NCBI GenBank assembly: GCA_029204225.1
Contig: CM055113.1
Location: 7,343,852 to 7,407,851 of the forward strand
Source of the DNA: Diphasiastrum complanatum
Lineage: Eukaryota > Streptophyta > Lycopodiopsida > Lycopodiales > Lycopodiaceae
DNA: 64,000 nt
Direction of reading: 5' to 3'
This document shows positions 54,282-64,000 of the stretch, one piece after another. A model generated the notes under the pieces. The model saw only the letters and a program-made list of their open reading frames with translations, was not told the origin of the DNA and did not search any database. Both the position numbers and the translations under genes were made by a program. Position 1 is the stretch's first letter; each line of letters begins with the position of its first letter.

Positions 54282-54691
54282 CTGATGTGAAAGCGATCAA
54301 GTTAGGAAAAGTCGGAGACATCGAGCACTTCGAAGTTAGACAATAGCAATTCACTGATGTGAGGCTCAGATAGAGTCAATTAGGCTGGACGAAGCTACTA
54401 CTTCATACCGACGATCAATTCTCCTCCGAACTATAGACTAACACTGCACATCTAATATAAGAACTTTATACGCAGTAGATAATGTTAATCAACTAAGATT
54501 GAAAAATAACGGAAGTATAATCTACTCATAGCAAGCACCATTGAATCATTTATAGATTATGCACACGATCAGTAGGTTGTTGCGACTGTTCTACATTATC
54601 GAGATCGAGTTTACAATAACAAAACTTTTTGTTAGACATAACCAAACATTCACTTCTCAGTTTAGTTGTCACTAGTTAACCGTGAGCTCAA

Positions 54692-55270
54692 ATCTGTAAG
54701 GCCCCCATTATGAGGAGAAGCCATTATTGAGGACGATTGTTAGTATGGGATCTAATGTGAGACCGTGATGGTTATGAGACGGCTGGATTGCATAGCAGGA
54801 AGTCCGGGGGGTTCGAGGGGTGGAGCCCCTTGAGAAACATGGGTTCAAGGGGCGGTAGCCCCCCAACGGCAGGGACCTCTTCATCATTTGTCCTTTCGAC
54901 TTCTTATGCAAAAACACACTTTTGGTGTTTTGCATCCCTTTTGTCACTTGGTTGTTCGCTCTCTCTAATGGAGGTCACCACTATATAGCTACCACATTGA
55001 GAAGCATTCTTTAGCAGTTGGAACATTCTATTTATTGTAGATCAGTCGTCCAGAGTCTATTCGAGATCGCCATTGAAGCCCTTCTCCAGGGTGCACGGAT
55101 TGGATAGCACCATTATCATATGTACTAGCTTCATTATTAGATTTTCAGATTCGAGTTTATTGTCTCTTTCTATGCTGGATTCAATTGTCAACTATAATAC
55201 CTTTTGGGCACTGTTTGTTTTCCAGATCAGCGCGACATCGGCGCAAGAGAGGAGTTCTCTCTCATGAGTA
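54692..55270 (+). repeat. LTR-like block with GC-rich hairpins
   Basis: It begins TGTAAGGCCCCCATTATG. At 54,800-54,875 two GGGG/CCCC hairpin motifs (GGGGTGGAGCCCC, GGGGCGGTAGCCCC) occur, a pattern seen in some plant LTRs. An ACTATATAG box is at ~54,983. No primer site or coding region is attached, so the call is tentative. Confidence 0.4.
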
Positions 55271-55903
55271 AAACTAGCTATTGCTAGTTTTATGTCTAAA
55301 AGTGTGACAATGTGTGTCTTCTTGACTAACACTCATCCACTCACTCACTTTCTTTCTATATCTGATCTCCAATATATAACATGCTAGGTTTGATTACAAG
55401 ATCCGATTAGCTAAGCATTACAATGTAGTTAAAGCTAGAAATATTAGCTAATTACGTCTTGCTACTTTGCTTAACTACATGGGCTTAACGGTTGAGTCAT
55501 GACATTCAAACTGTCACGCTCATCAGGCCTTGATCTCAAAGTCGACATACATGACTTTTTGTATTTGCTCGTCGACTACTTTGATTCGGCCTTCGGGGAC
55601 TTCATGAGCCTGCACTCTTCTTCGTTGCGGTTGCGCGGTTTGCCTTTGTTGCCTTAGAGACTTCGGCCTTCAGCATTCGGCATTCGGGACTTTGTTGCAT
55701 GTGTGCATTGCCTTCATTTCCTTCGTTTGTTGACCATATGTTGGTGCCTTGTGATTTCCTAGTAGTTTCCCTTGGCTTCGTTGGTCTTCGCAACTTTGAC
55801 GCTGCGGTGCACTTCCATTGGAGCCATTTACAGGACTCAGCGGTTGCCTGGGGTGGCCTTTGTTGAAACCATTGGCATTCCAGTTGCAAAGGATCACGAT
55901 TTC
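55271..55903. other. No gene recognised
   Basis: 55,570-55,800 is CTTCGG/CCTTCG-rich, and opposite-strand ORFs there (Gln/Arg/Lys-rich) look compositional, though a gag remnant interrupted by the adjacent LTR is possible. Confidence 0.35.
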
Positions 55904-56200
55904 TGTTATGACCATATTCAGCTAAGGACATCGAATAGTCCTAATATGGTGGACCCAGACCTCTAGTGTCCGAGATTATTGGTCACGTTTAGATTTTATT
56001 CCACGTCGAGGCCTGTTGATAACTAATGACCTTGAGAGGACCTAGACACTCTAATTGAGATATGTGGAGTAGTGCATGTACATGTGATTGATATAGGTAG
56101 GAGAAATGCATGAAGTGTTGTGACCTATTTATAATTGACCTATTAGTGGGGATTGCATGTGTTTGGTATGCATAAGGAGTGGTTAGCAATCTGGAAATCT
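55904..56200 (+). repeat. Copia LTR fragment, same family as 188-665
   Basis: From TGTTATGACCATATTC it follows 188-460 with ~80% identity (AATAGTCCTAATATGGT, GAGATTATTGGTCACG, GACCTTGAGAGGACC). The 3' half and primer site are missing. Confidence 0.75.
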
Positions 56201-56509
56201 TGATTTTGGGTAAATTTAAAGTTGATTCCGAAAGTGATGCAACATCAACTCAAATAATTAAGTTACTGGCACCCAGTAGAGGAATCTCGGTTCCTTGGTG
56301 CATGGTTGTCAATGCTATAACCTTGGGTTTTTTATTTTGCTTCCCTGTATAGTAGAAGAAATTTTTTGGGTTTTTCTTTTCCATGAACAATTACTGAAGA
56401 AATAAAATGTTTGTACTACCAAAGCTTTGCCAACTTTCAACTCTCAATTTGACGAAAAGAACCAGGAAGATCAAGCAAGTAATATGAAGTACAAATCCTT
56501 GATCTGATA

Positions 56510-57662
56510 TGTTGACGTCAGTAGAAGAGCGTTAGACGTGCCTAATCCACTGCTCTTGTAATCCATGATGAGTTATAGATGTTTAATCTGTCTGATCAGG
56601 AATGCTACTCGAAGCGACACAAAAAAGTTCACGACATATGCACGTTTTGCTAGATGCATAAGACATATACAGATAGACAAAAAATAGAGAATTGAAGCGA
56701 GACAATTTTGTAAGAGGATCAATAGATCCAAGAAGTCCGCTAGTAAGCGAGACACTATTCGTGAGAGAACATTATTTCTCTCATGCCAATGCGCTGTGTG
56801 GGTCTGTCACATAGTTCTTGAAATCACGAGGATCAATAGATAATATTGTAGCTATTATGCACATATTATTCTGAATTTTGTCTGATCTCGAATGAATTGT
56901 TGTCTGATTTTATTCATGTCTCATGTTTATTTGTTTTATTAATTTCTCACACTGGTTCAATCTTCTTGAATGCTAAATTAATCCATAACATAGGTCAGCA
57001 GTGTCTGTCTATATTCTGGAGGATTGTAGGAATGATATAACAGGTAGTGACCAGCAATCATATCCAAACTCCATCCGAATTAATTTAGTTCGCGATTGTT
57101 TTTTGCTTTGTGATTACTTCGCTTCAGCAGAATCAATATCAATTTTTTAAGAAGATCAATAGATCCAAGAAGTCCGCTAGTAAGCGAGACACTGAGAATA
57201 TTATCTCTCTCACGCCAATGCACTGTGTGGGTCTGTCACACAGTTCTTGAAATCAAGAGGATCAATAGATAATATTGTAGCTATTATGCACATATTATTC
57301 TGAATTTTGTCTGATCTTGAATGAATTGTTATCTACTATTGTTCGTGTCTCACGTTTATTTGTTTTATTAATTTCTCACACTGGTTCAATCTTGTGTAAT
57401 GCTATATTAATCCATAACGTAGGTCAGCAGTGTCTGTCTATATTCTGGAGGATTGTAGGAATGATATAGCAGGCAGTGACCAGCAATCATATCCGAACTC
57501 CATCCAAATTGATTTCGTTCGCGACTGTTTTTTGTTTCGCGATTACTTTGCTTCAGCAATATCAATATCAGAGCTTGTTCAAGTTTCACTTTGTTTCGTT
57601 TCGTTTCGTTACAGAGCCTGATAGATTTGCACAATTTTTCCATTCAATTTTTTTTGTTATCA
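56510..57662 (+). repeat. Copia LTR with an internal 437-bp tandem duplication
   Basis: It begins TGTTGACGTCAG and ends TTTGTTATCA, followed by a primer site at 57,664. Units 56,703-57,139 and 57,140-57,576 are tandem copies (~92% identical), sharing GATCAATAGATCCAAGAAGT and GTCAGCAGTGTCTGTCTATA. The last ~65 bases match 63,530-63,590. No gag follows. Confidence 0.75.
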
Positions 57663-57663
57663 G

Positions 57664-57674
57664 TGGTATCAGAG
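57664..57674 (+). other. Primer-binding site (tRNA-Met type)
   Basis: TGGTATCAGAG followed by TCTG. Sequence downstream to ~58,000 shows no gag. Confidence 0.75.
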
Positions 57675-58018
57675 TCTGTCATAGTCTAACATAGAGACAA
57701 GTCTTCCCTAATTGGCCTCACAGCTTCATTTGGAATCATCCTGCATAGTGGAACAAAAGGTACAGGGATGCTGGTTGGAACTTTTATTTTTTTGTCAGAA
57801 CTGATTGACATAAATATGTCTGTATCAATTTTCCATAGTACTCACTAGCATCTTCCTTTCTCTTGTGGGACTTTTTTCCTGAACATATCATGGACAAAAT
57901 ACAGTGACAAATCAAAATAATGAGAATAATCTCTCAAATACAGTAGAAACTCTATAAAACACAATGCCACGCAAATATGTGATACTAAATGATAACAAGA
58001 AAAATGAGCAAAACTGAT

Positions 58019-58348
58019 TCATAGAAGGTCTATACATTTTGTGGGCGTCTCCAGGATGGAAACATCCACGGACTCGGATATGTCATTATGAACTTGAGTA
58101 TGGCTTTGCAAGGGTGGGTCGTCATCTTGTGCGGTAGACTCTTGAGTGGGTCTAACAACCTCAGAGAATGGTTCTATATCTGGTTGTTCAGACAACGGCT
58201 CCATGTATTGCGACTCAAATATAGGAGAGTCAAGTGGTACTCTTGGGACAAAAACTGATGAAATAGTTTGTTGGCTATCACAACTATCTCTTCTGCAACG
58301 AGATCTTAGATTGTATCTGGACAACACTGAAAATGAAGACGATGCCAT
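58019..58348 (-). CDS. Small ORF of unknown function
   Basis: A 109-residue frame starting MASSSFSVLSRYNLRSRCRR, Ser/Pro/Glu-rich afterwards (PLSEQPDIEPFSEVV). The basic start could be a nuclear signal or a transit-like peptide. No domain is recognised. It may be a first exon, a retroelement accessory ORF or chance. Neighbours are repeats. Confidence 0.25.
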   Translation of the reverse strand: MASSSFSVLSRYNLRSRCRRDSCDSQQTISSVFVPRVPLDSPIFESQYMEPLSEQPDIEPFSEVVRPTQESTAQDDDPPLQSHTQVHNDISESVDVSILETPTKCIDLL

Positions 58349-58610
58349 TGCTTGACAAAAGAAAATGAAGGGTTTAGGGCTATTTAGTTGTAAACTAGTA
58401 ATACAACACTTTTTTTACTAACAAAGCATAAAGCTCAGGAAGTGCAATAAGAAATGAGAACTCATCCTTGAGATAACGGTTTGTATCTTTTGAAATTATC
58501 TAGGCCAATACCTTTTCGAACAAGTTTAATGAACTTTTCCAACGGTCATTTTTAAAAATCTGTAACGAATGCTTCCACCCAACGGATACTTGTAAAAATC
58601 TCTCTACTAC

Positions 58611-58715
58611 TCTCTCTCTCTCTCTCTCTATGTCTCTCTCTCTATCTCTCTCTCTCTATGTCTCTCTCTATTATCCTAAATCATTCTCCTAGTTTCCTAC
58701 TAAAATTCTATCATA

Positions 58716-58759
<44 letters not shown>

Positions 58760-59143
58760 AATTGTGAATCATGCAAACTAAAAACATAGAATGCATTTGC
58801 AAAGTTATCAATTCTCTAGTATGAAGCATGGTTAGAGGCTATGTTGTGCATGCATAAAATTGTATGTAGTTGCAACTGAGGGTCCTCTGCAATGATAGTT
58901 GGGACGAACAACTACCCGATTCCAGAATGAACACATCTTGGTTTAGCTGTCGGATTCCCTAGATCCTTTCACAGTAAAAAATGGAATCATTTAAAGCACC
59001 AAGATTCATTTCGTTTAGCTGTTGGTTTTTCTTGATTACTTCGTAGTAATGAATTGTATTAATTAAAGCACCAAGATTCATTCCCCCCCTCACTTTCTCT
59101 TTTCACATGGCAATGGTACCAAACAGAAAAAAGAAAACTCTAT

Positions 59144-59184
<41 letters not shown>

Positions 59185-59190
59185 CCACCC
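58611..59190 (+). repeat. Cluster of (TC)n microsatellites
   Basis: TC tracts at 58,611-58,670 (interrupted), 58,717-58,748 (followed by (CA)n) and ~59,147-59,181. Between them, AAAGCACCAAGATTCATT occurs twice (58,997 and 59,063). Confidence 0.9.
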
Positions 59191-59265
59191 CCCTCCCCGC
59201 ACACAACATCTCACTTTGTGGCTCTTCCTAGACCTAACCCTAAAAGACTGCTAGCAAGAGATTGA

Positions 59266-59650
59266 CAAAAATCAGCGTTCTAGATTCTACACATTTCATA
59301 TCTTCTCGCTCATCTAGCCAGTCTGTTGGTTACCCATAGTGTATCTATCGATTACGTTCAGTCAATTTCAAAGAAAATCAATTTCTTTCTGACATTTCAA
59401 AACTTAATGCGTTTTTGACAAAAATGAGCATTCTGGATTCTACGCATTTCAGATCTTCTCGCTCATCCAGCCAATCTGTGCGTTACTGTATATGATTCTT
59501 CAAATAAAAATGAGCGTCGATTACATTCAGTCTATTTCAAAGCAAATCAATCAGTTTATGACATTGCAAAACTGAGCGTTCTAGATTCTTCATCCAGACA
59601 ATCTGTTTGTTACTTGTATATGATACTTCAAATAAAAATGTTTCAAAGCG
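59266..59650 (+). repeat. Degenerate tandem repeat, ~150-bp unit, 2.5 copies
   Basis: Units start near 59,266, 59,417 and 59,572. Each has AGCGTTCTAGATTCT-like, CTCGCTCATCCAGCCA-like and TCAGTCTATTTCAAAG-like blocks in order. Unit lengths ~151 and ~155. Confidence 0.75.
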
Positions 59651-59868
59651 AATGCTTCAAATGGTTTCATAGCAAATCAATCGGTTTAAGGTTAAATGTT
59701 ATGACATCCATCATCCGCCTGTCACGAAAGAATGAAATAAGCTATGGCATCCATGATCCGCCTGTCACAAATGTGTCATAAATGTCTCAAAACAGGTGCA
59801 GTAGATTCCTTTGACAGTGGTGATTGTCACCAAAAGCAGGAAAAACATAGGTTACCACAAGAGCAAAT

Positions 59869-59985
59869 GGATCAGTAGATTCTGGATCGATCCTCAAGTG
59901 TGGCCCTGGATCAGTAGCTTCAGGATCGATCCTCAAGTGCGGCCCTAGATCAGTAGCAAATGGATCATTAACAAATGGATCTCTC
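59869..59985 (+). repeat. 39-bp tandem repeat, ~3 copies
   Basis: GGATCAGTAG at 59,869, 59,908 and (AGATCAGTAG) 59,947, with GGATCGATCCTCAAGTG in the first two. 39 is divisible by 3, so the reverse strand shows a repeated LRIDPE peptide; not taken as a gene. Confidence 0.85.
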
Positions 59986-60035
59986 TCTCTCTCTCTCGTG
60001 CGCGCGCGCACGCACTCATCATTGTGTTTGGCTAT

Positions 60036-60400
60036 TTAGGCCGAGGGGACCTCCTCGCCGGCGACGGGCTTCCCCCGGCCACCACCGCTAGACCACCCTC
60101 CCCTTCCTTCATGATTTTAGGGCAGGGGACCTCCTCGTCGATGACTCCGGCCACCACCGCTAGACCCCCTCCCCCTCCCTCATGGTTTTAGATTGTTTTT
60201 TAGGCCGAGAGGACCTCCTCGTCGGGGACGGGCTTCCCCTGGACACCACCGCTAGACCACCCTCAATGTTTTACCCCCACCCTCCTCGTCGGCGACCGGC
60301 CACCACCGCTAGACCCCCGTCCCTTTTTAGGGTGTTTTTTAGAGGCGGAGGGACCTCCTCGCCGGCGATGGGCTTCCCTCGGCCACCACCGCCATGTGGA
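60036..60400 (+). repeat. GC-rich minisatellite, five copies of ~70-83 bp
   Basis: Copies begin near 60,044, 60,125, 60,209, ~60,279 and 60,349. Each has GGACCTCCTCGTCGGCGA-like then GGCCACCACCGCTAGACC-like blocks and a T-rich spacer with TTTTAG. GC content far exceeds the flanks. A 93-residue ORF across it is Pro/Arg-rich and compositional. Confidence 0.85.
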
Positions 60401-60668
60401 TCATTGTCGATAGCAAGATCAGGAAACTTCGCAAAATTGAACGGTCATGAATGCCTCCTCTAGCGTCTAGGCTTAGAAATTCTTCATAGATCCTGCACGA
60501 AGATCAAAGACTGATGCGTTGGCTCCTCGACATCGAAGATTGCTCGTCGGTCGAGTAGTCCTCGGCGCCGGGAAAGGGAATTGGGAGGTGGGGGTGGGGG
60601 CCTGGGTTGTGGGAGCGTAGGGCCAGACCAAGGTGGGAGGTGTGAGGAAGGGGAGAGAGGGAGAGGGT

Positions 60669-60670
<2 letters not shown>

Positions 60671-60729
<59 letters not shown>
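60671..60729 (+). repeat. (AG)n microsatellite
   Basis: About 29 AG dinucleotides without interruption. Confidence 0.95.
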
Positions 60730-60732
<3 letters not shown>

Positions 60733-61088
60733 TAAATGAAAAATTTAAAAAAAAATTATTTAAAATTTATAAAATCAAAAAAGACTAGAAAAAAATCAAA
60801 CTAAGCAAAATACAAAAGCAATTAATAAAAAAGCTTGATCTTTCTTATTGAGAAGAAAAAAATATAACTTAGAATAAAACAAATTAAGAATATAACTAAG
60901 AATAAAACAAATTAAGAGATAGAGAAATATAATCAAGAATAAAACAAATTAATCAAAATAAAAATGAAAAAAAATCAAAACAAGTAAAAGAGAAAATAGA
61001 AAAAGAGAGGCAATAAAAAAAAGGCTAGGTAAGAAGGCCTTGGGCATAAATTGTTGTAGCACTTTATTAAAACAAACGATGTGTATAC

Positions 61089-61090
<2 letters not shown>

Positions 61091-61137
<47 letters not shown>
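61091..61137 (+). repeat. (TG)n microsatellite
   Basis: About 23 TG dinucleotides. It lies in strongly A-rich sequence (60,730-61,300) with no gene. Confidence 0.93.
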
Positions 61138-61142
<5 letters not shown>

Positions 61143-61299
61143 GAGTATGCTAGATTATTGCAAAATTAAAATAACTAAAAATTTAATATATAACTCAAAG
61201 TGGGATTTGGATTTAAAATACAAAAAAGACTTTGTTGTATTCAAATATTGATATAAAAGACAAGAAAAGACTCATAGAGACTATATTGAACCCAAACAA

Positions 61300-62163
61300 C
61301 TAGAAAAGATCATTCTGACAAAAAAAGATATTCTAAAAGAAAGAGTACAGACGAAGACAAAATGGAAAGTATCAAGGAGAACACCAATGGGACCTGCACA
61401 GAGCTTCCTTGGCAACATGGCAACAAAGCTGTTCTTACCAATGCTTTCTTTGAGGATGTTTTGAAGGTGAAAAGTACAAGAGAGAAGATTTTTTGAATAC
61501 TAATGCACAAAAATTCTTCATTGGAGGAAGAGATAGAAGTGCAACCACTCGTGGCAGTGGATGGAATGAAAATGTTTGTGCTGGAGAAATCTTTGACCAA
61601 CATATATTTCGTGAAGGAGAGCAAATCAAGTTGCAATGATGATTCCATTCTTGTGGATAGTGCAGATTCTAGTGCTAATGCGAACAAGATTGCCCTTGAA
61701 GATGATTTGTGTTTTGAAGGAGAGAATTTGAGGGTGCATGAGAATAGTCCACCGAATGAGAATCATGATTTTGAGCACTCTACAACGGAGCAGATACTAA
61801 TCAGAGGAAAAGATGGAACCTTGTAGAAACTCTTGTCTGCATGTGACAAGATTGTACGCGTGTCTGAGCTGCCTGTGGATGTAGAAACATTGCTTCTGAG
61901 CTATCAGAGGTGGATGATGTTTGTAATACGTGGGATGGAATGCAACAAAAATACGATGGACATTTTTGGACCAAACCAGTGACATCAAATGTGGTTTTTA
62001 ATGAAAGGTGCACAAAAGCATATGTGCAGGTTTGTACGAGTGTCCTAATCTAAACTGTGGAGGGCGAGATAACCTAACAAATGAGGAGGTTGAGAATCTC
62101 AATTTGGCAGGTTTTCATTTGAAAACTCAAATAGAGGTTCCAACAACGTTGCCTCATAACTAG
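61300..62163 (+). other. Probable upstream remnant of the SWIM-finger gene
   Basis: Open stretches 61,503-61,826 (acidic, Ser/Asn/Glu-rich) and ~61,826-61,980 (VRVSELPVDVETLLLSYQRW) precede the SWIM exon on the same strand, separated by stops and frame changes. They could be earlier coding sequence of the same decayed gene. No domain recognised. Confidence 0.3.
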
Positions 62164-62547
62164 GAAGACACTCATAATGGGCGCTACAGGTCACATGTAT
62201 CAAGAGAGGCTTTAAAGAGAATAGAGTTAGCTGCCAACATGATAGCGAGAGTGGTGTCAACAGAAGTAGTGAGGGCAAAAGAACATGAAGTTTTTGAGAT
62301 AGAGACAACACACTCAAGGATTGAGGGACGTACATACAGAGTCATAATTAGCACAAACCCCTCTTGCACATGTTCAGATTTTATGTTTTGTTCCACAAGA
62401 GATAAAAGGTTTTTGGCCTGTAAACATATGTATTTTGTTTACATGCAGGTATTTGGATTAGATGACAACCATAGCATGTACATACACCAACCCATGTTGT
62501 CAAACATTGAGGTCTTTAGGGTGCTAGCTCGTGCACGATTGCTATGA
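62164..62547 (+). pseudogene. SWIM-type zinc-finger protein, C-terminal fragment
   Basis: After an in-frame TAG (62,161-62,163) the frame is open for 127 codons: RSHVSREALKRIELAANMIA, HEVFEIETTHSRIEGRTYRV, then CTCSDFMFCSTRDKRFLACK and HMYFVYMQVFGLD. The C-x-C...C-x-H spacing is the SWIM finger, found C-terminal to MULE/FAR1-type transposases and in some other nuclear proteins. The catalytic transposase core is not visible upstream. The stop is probably the real end at 62,547. A transposase-derived remnant is most likely. Confidence 0.6.
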
Positions 62548-63376
62548 AAATTTCCTTTATGGTTCACATTTATCTTTATTGGTGAAGATGTATTTCATTG
62601 ATATTTGTCAATGCAACAATTTTTCTCCAAAAAAAATATTCCACTATCCAAACACTATGCATGTGGATCTGACTATATTGGTACATGTTCATATCGATAG
62701 GGAATGTGTGTTTTATTTTCTTATCTAAATCTTAAACATATGATTGTACTGCAATAGTGTGGACAAAAACCAACTTGAGAGTCTCTCTATATGAGGGATA
62801 TATCATCTTTTTTGGATGTGTCCATGTCCACATTAATTTTTTTATTTATCACAATGAAAGAAAATGTCTGTTTTGATTTTTACTTGAATGCTACAAATAG
62901 GATTGTATTGCAATAGTATGGCAGGAATCGAATTAAATAGCCATTGTGTATAATAGGTATCTATCATCTTATATGGTACTTAAGATTCTATAACCACTAT
63001 AATGTATCTATCATCTTTTATAGCCACTATTAGATTTTTCTATCTGAATCTTACACAGAATTATACTGCAACAATGTGGAAAGAAACCAAATTGAGCCAT
63101 TCTGGTAGTATTTTGGTATATTGATACATATGCACAATAATAGAAAAATGTTTGTTTTATTTTCTTACTTGAATGCTATGGATGGTGGCCTTGGCATTTA
63201 TCAATAATATCGCAGGAAACCAATTCGGTAGTCACTGTGTATGATAGGTATCTACCATCTTTGATGAGTGTGTCCAACAAAGATGGATCAAAACATCAAG
63301 TGAATGGTATTGGTTCACTGCGGCTCAACGCAAAACGGCTAAGACAGACGACTCGAAGATGCTTTGTTCGTGCCTA
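62548..63376. other. No gene recognised
   Basis: AT-rich, with a loosely repeated block (ACTGCAATAGTGTGG, ATTGAGCC, GGTATCTATCATCTT) at roughly 62,750, 62,905, 63,065 and 63,215, ~150 bp apart. Confidence 0.45.
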
Positions 63377-63590
63377 CACTGCAACAGGACTTGCTATCAG
63401 TGGCAAGAATAGCTGATGTTGGGATGCGTGTAATGTTCTCAGACAAAACATACAATGTTGTTGATGCAAGCACTAGTACACTGATCACTCAAGGTAGAAG
63501 AAAAGACAATCTGTATCACTTGAATCGTTACAGAGCTTGATAGATTTGCACAATTTTACAATTCAATTTTTTTTGCTATCAGAAACACTC
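63377..63590 (+). pseudogene. Copia pre-integrase fragment joined to an LTR end
   Basis: 63,377-63,527 reads LQQDLLSVARIADVGM, MFSDKTYNVVDAS and LITQGRRKDNLYHLN, the region before the Copia integrase zinc site. At ~63,528 it switches to GTTACAGAGCTTGATAGATT, the last ~62 bases of the LTR seen at 57,600-57,662, ending GCTATCAG at ~63,590. Most of pol between is deleted. Confidence 0.75.
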
Positions 63591-64000
63591 ATTTCTTAAT
63601 TCTTGGACAACCCAAGAACATCAGGAACTAGACCGTAAGACGATATGCAAGATTTACATAAAAAATCCAGCCTATTTAGTTTAATTGAATGTTGATTCCT
63701 ATATTAGTCCACAAGAAAATAGGAAAACTTATCCACTCTACGATCCACAACCACACACAAAGGATGGAAGGGCAAGATCATGAATGCATCACTCAAGAAA
63801 CAAGAATGATCAAGGAGCTCAAAGGATGCACCAAAACTTGTGGAGGCTCTTCTCATTTGGACATGGAGTAGATGCATTACACAAAAAGCTCATCTTCTGA
63901 AAGTGAAGAATTCAATAATAGGAGATATTTTGCTGGAAATGGTTGAAGATCAGTTCCTATGTTGGATATAGGATGATCAAATAATCTTTTTGATTTTTTG
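63591..64000. other. No gene recognised
   Basis: AT-rich sequence to the window edge; the 60-codon ORF at 63,689 has no motif. Confidence 0.35.

Noticed and set aside
60182-60463. 93-residue Pro/Arg-rich ORF
   Set aside because: Read through a GC-rich minisatellite with irregular unit lengths; no frame is kept across units.

Overview
This window reads as nuclear DNA of a land plant with a repeat-rich genome. It is AT-rich and full of decayed LTR retrotransposons with plant-type primer-binding sites (initiator-tRNA-Met type TGGTATCAGAGCC, and tRNA-Asp type). It has plant-style GT-AG introns, CACTA transposase fragments, long (TC)n, (AG)n and (GT)n tracts, and one convincing host gene: a GARP-family transcription factor of the LUX/PCL1 clock type. 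I cannot name the species from sequence alone. Nothing looks bacterial, organellar or viral in origin apart from the prokaryote-like DNA methyltransferase family described below.

Layout. 0-5.1 kb: a Ty3/gypsy RNase H tail (minus strand) interrupted by a Copia LTR, then two broken Copia elements. 5.1-9 kb: mostly unrecognised, ending in a gypsy LTR with a tRNA-Asp primer site. 9.3-16.6 kb: a minus-strand non-autonomous Copia element with odd ORFs, split by a younger 3.5 kb Copia insertion (10,596-14,122) that has matching LTRs and a 5-bp target duplication. 16.7-19.8 kb: a chromodomain gypsy tail joined to a multi-exon CACTA (TNP2/DUF4218) transposase gene. 20-22.7 kb: an unrecognised basic ORF, a Copia fragment and GC-rich repeats. 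23.0-24.1 kb: RING-like exons. 24.2-27.06 kb: the most interesting locus, a multi-exon gene or pseudogene combining a ParB-like region with a beta-class DNA amino-methyltransferase domain. 28.5-35.3 kb: a CACTA pseudogene split by a nearly full-length Copia element. 35.3-41.8 kb: Copia remnants, a (TC)37 tract and tandem duplications. 41.8-44.2 kb: the LUX-like gene and its upstream region. 45-58 kb: more Copia and gypsy remnants plus a 350-bp inverted repeat at 48.2-48.5 kb. 58-61 kb: a cluster of tandem repeats. 61.5-63.6 kb: a SWIM zinc-finger fragment and a Copia fragment.

How things work together. The only gene likely to be expressed as a normal host protein is the LUX-like factor. Its upstream region carries a 12-bp G-box palindrome, a GATTCG site matching the LUX-binding consensus and an evening-element-like octamer, so clock control and self-regulation are plausible. 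The ParB-methyltransferase locus has lesions only in its 5' half, while its last two exons (the methyltransferase domain) are fully open and splice in frame. Most Copia elements here belong to one lineage: several of their LTRs share the palindrome CACACGTGTG, and their internal ends share GAGGAG just before the 3' LTR.
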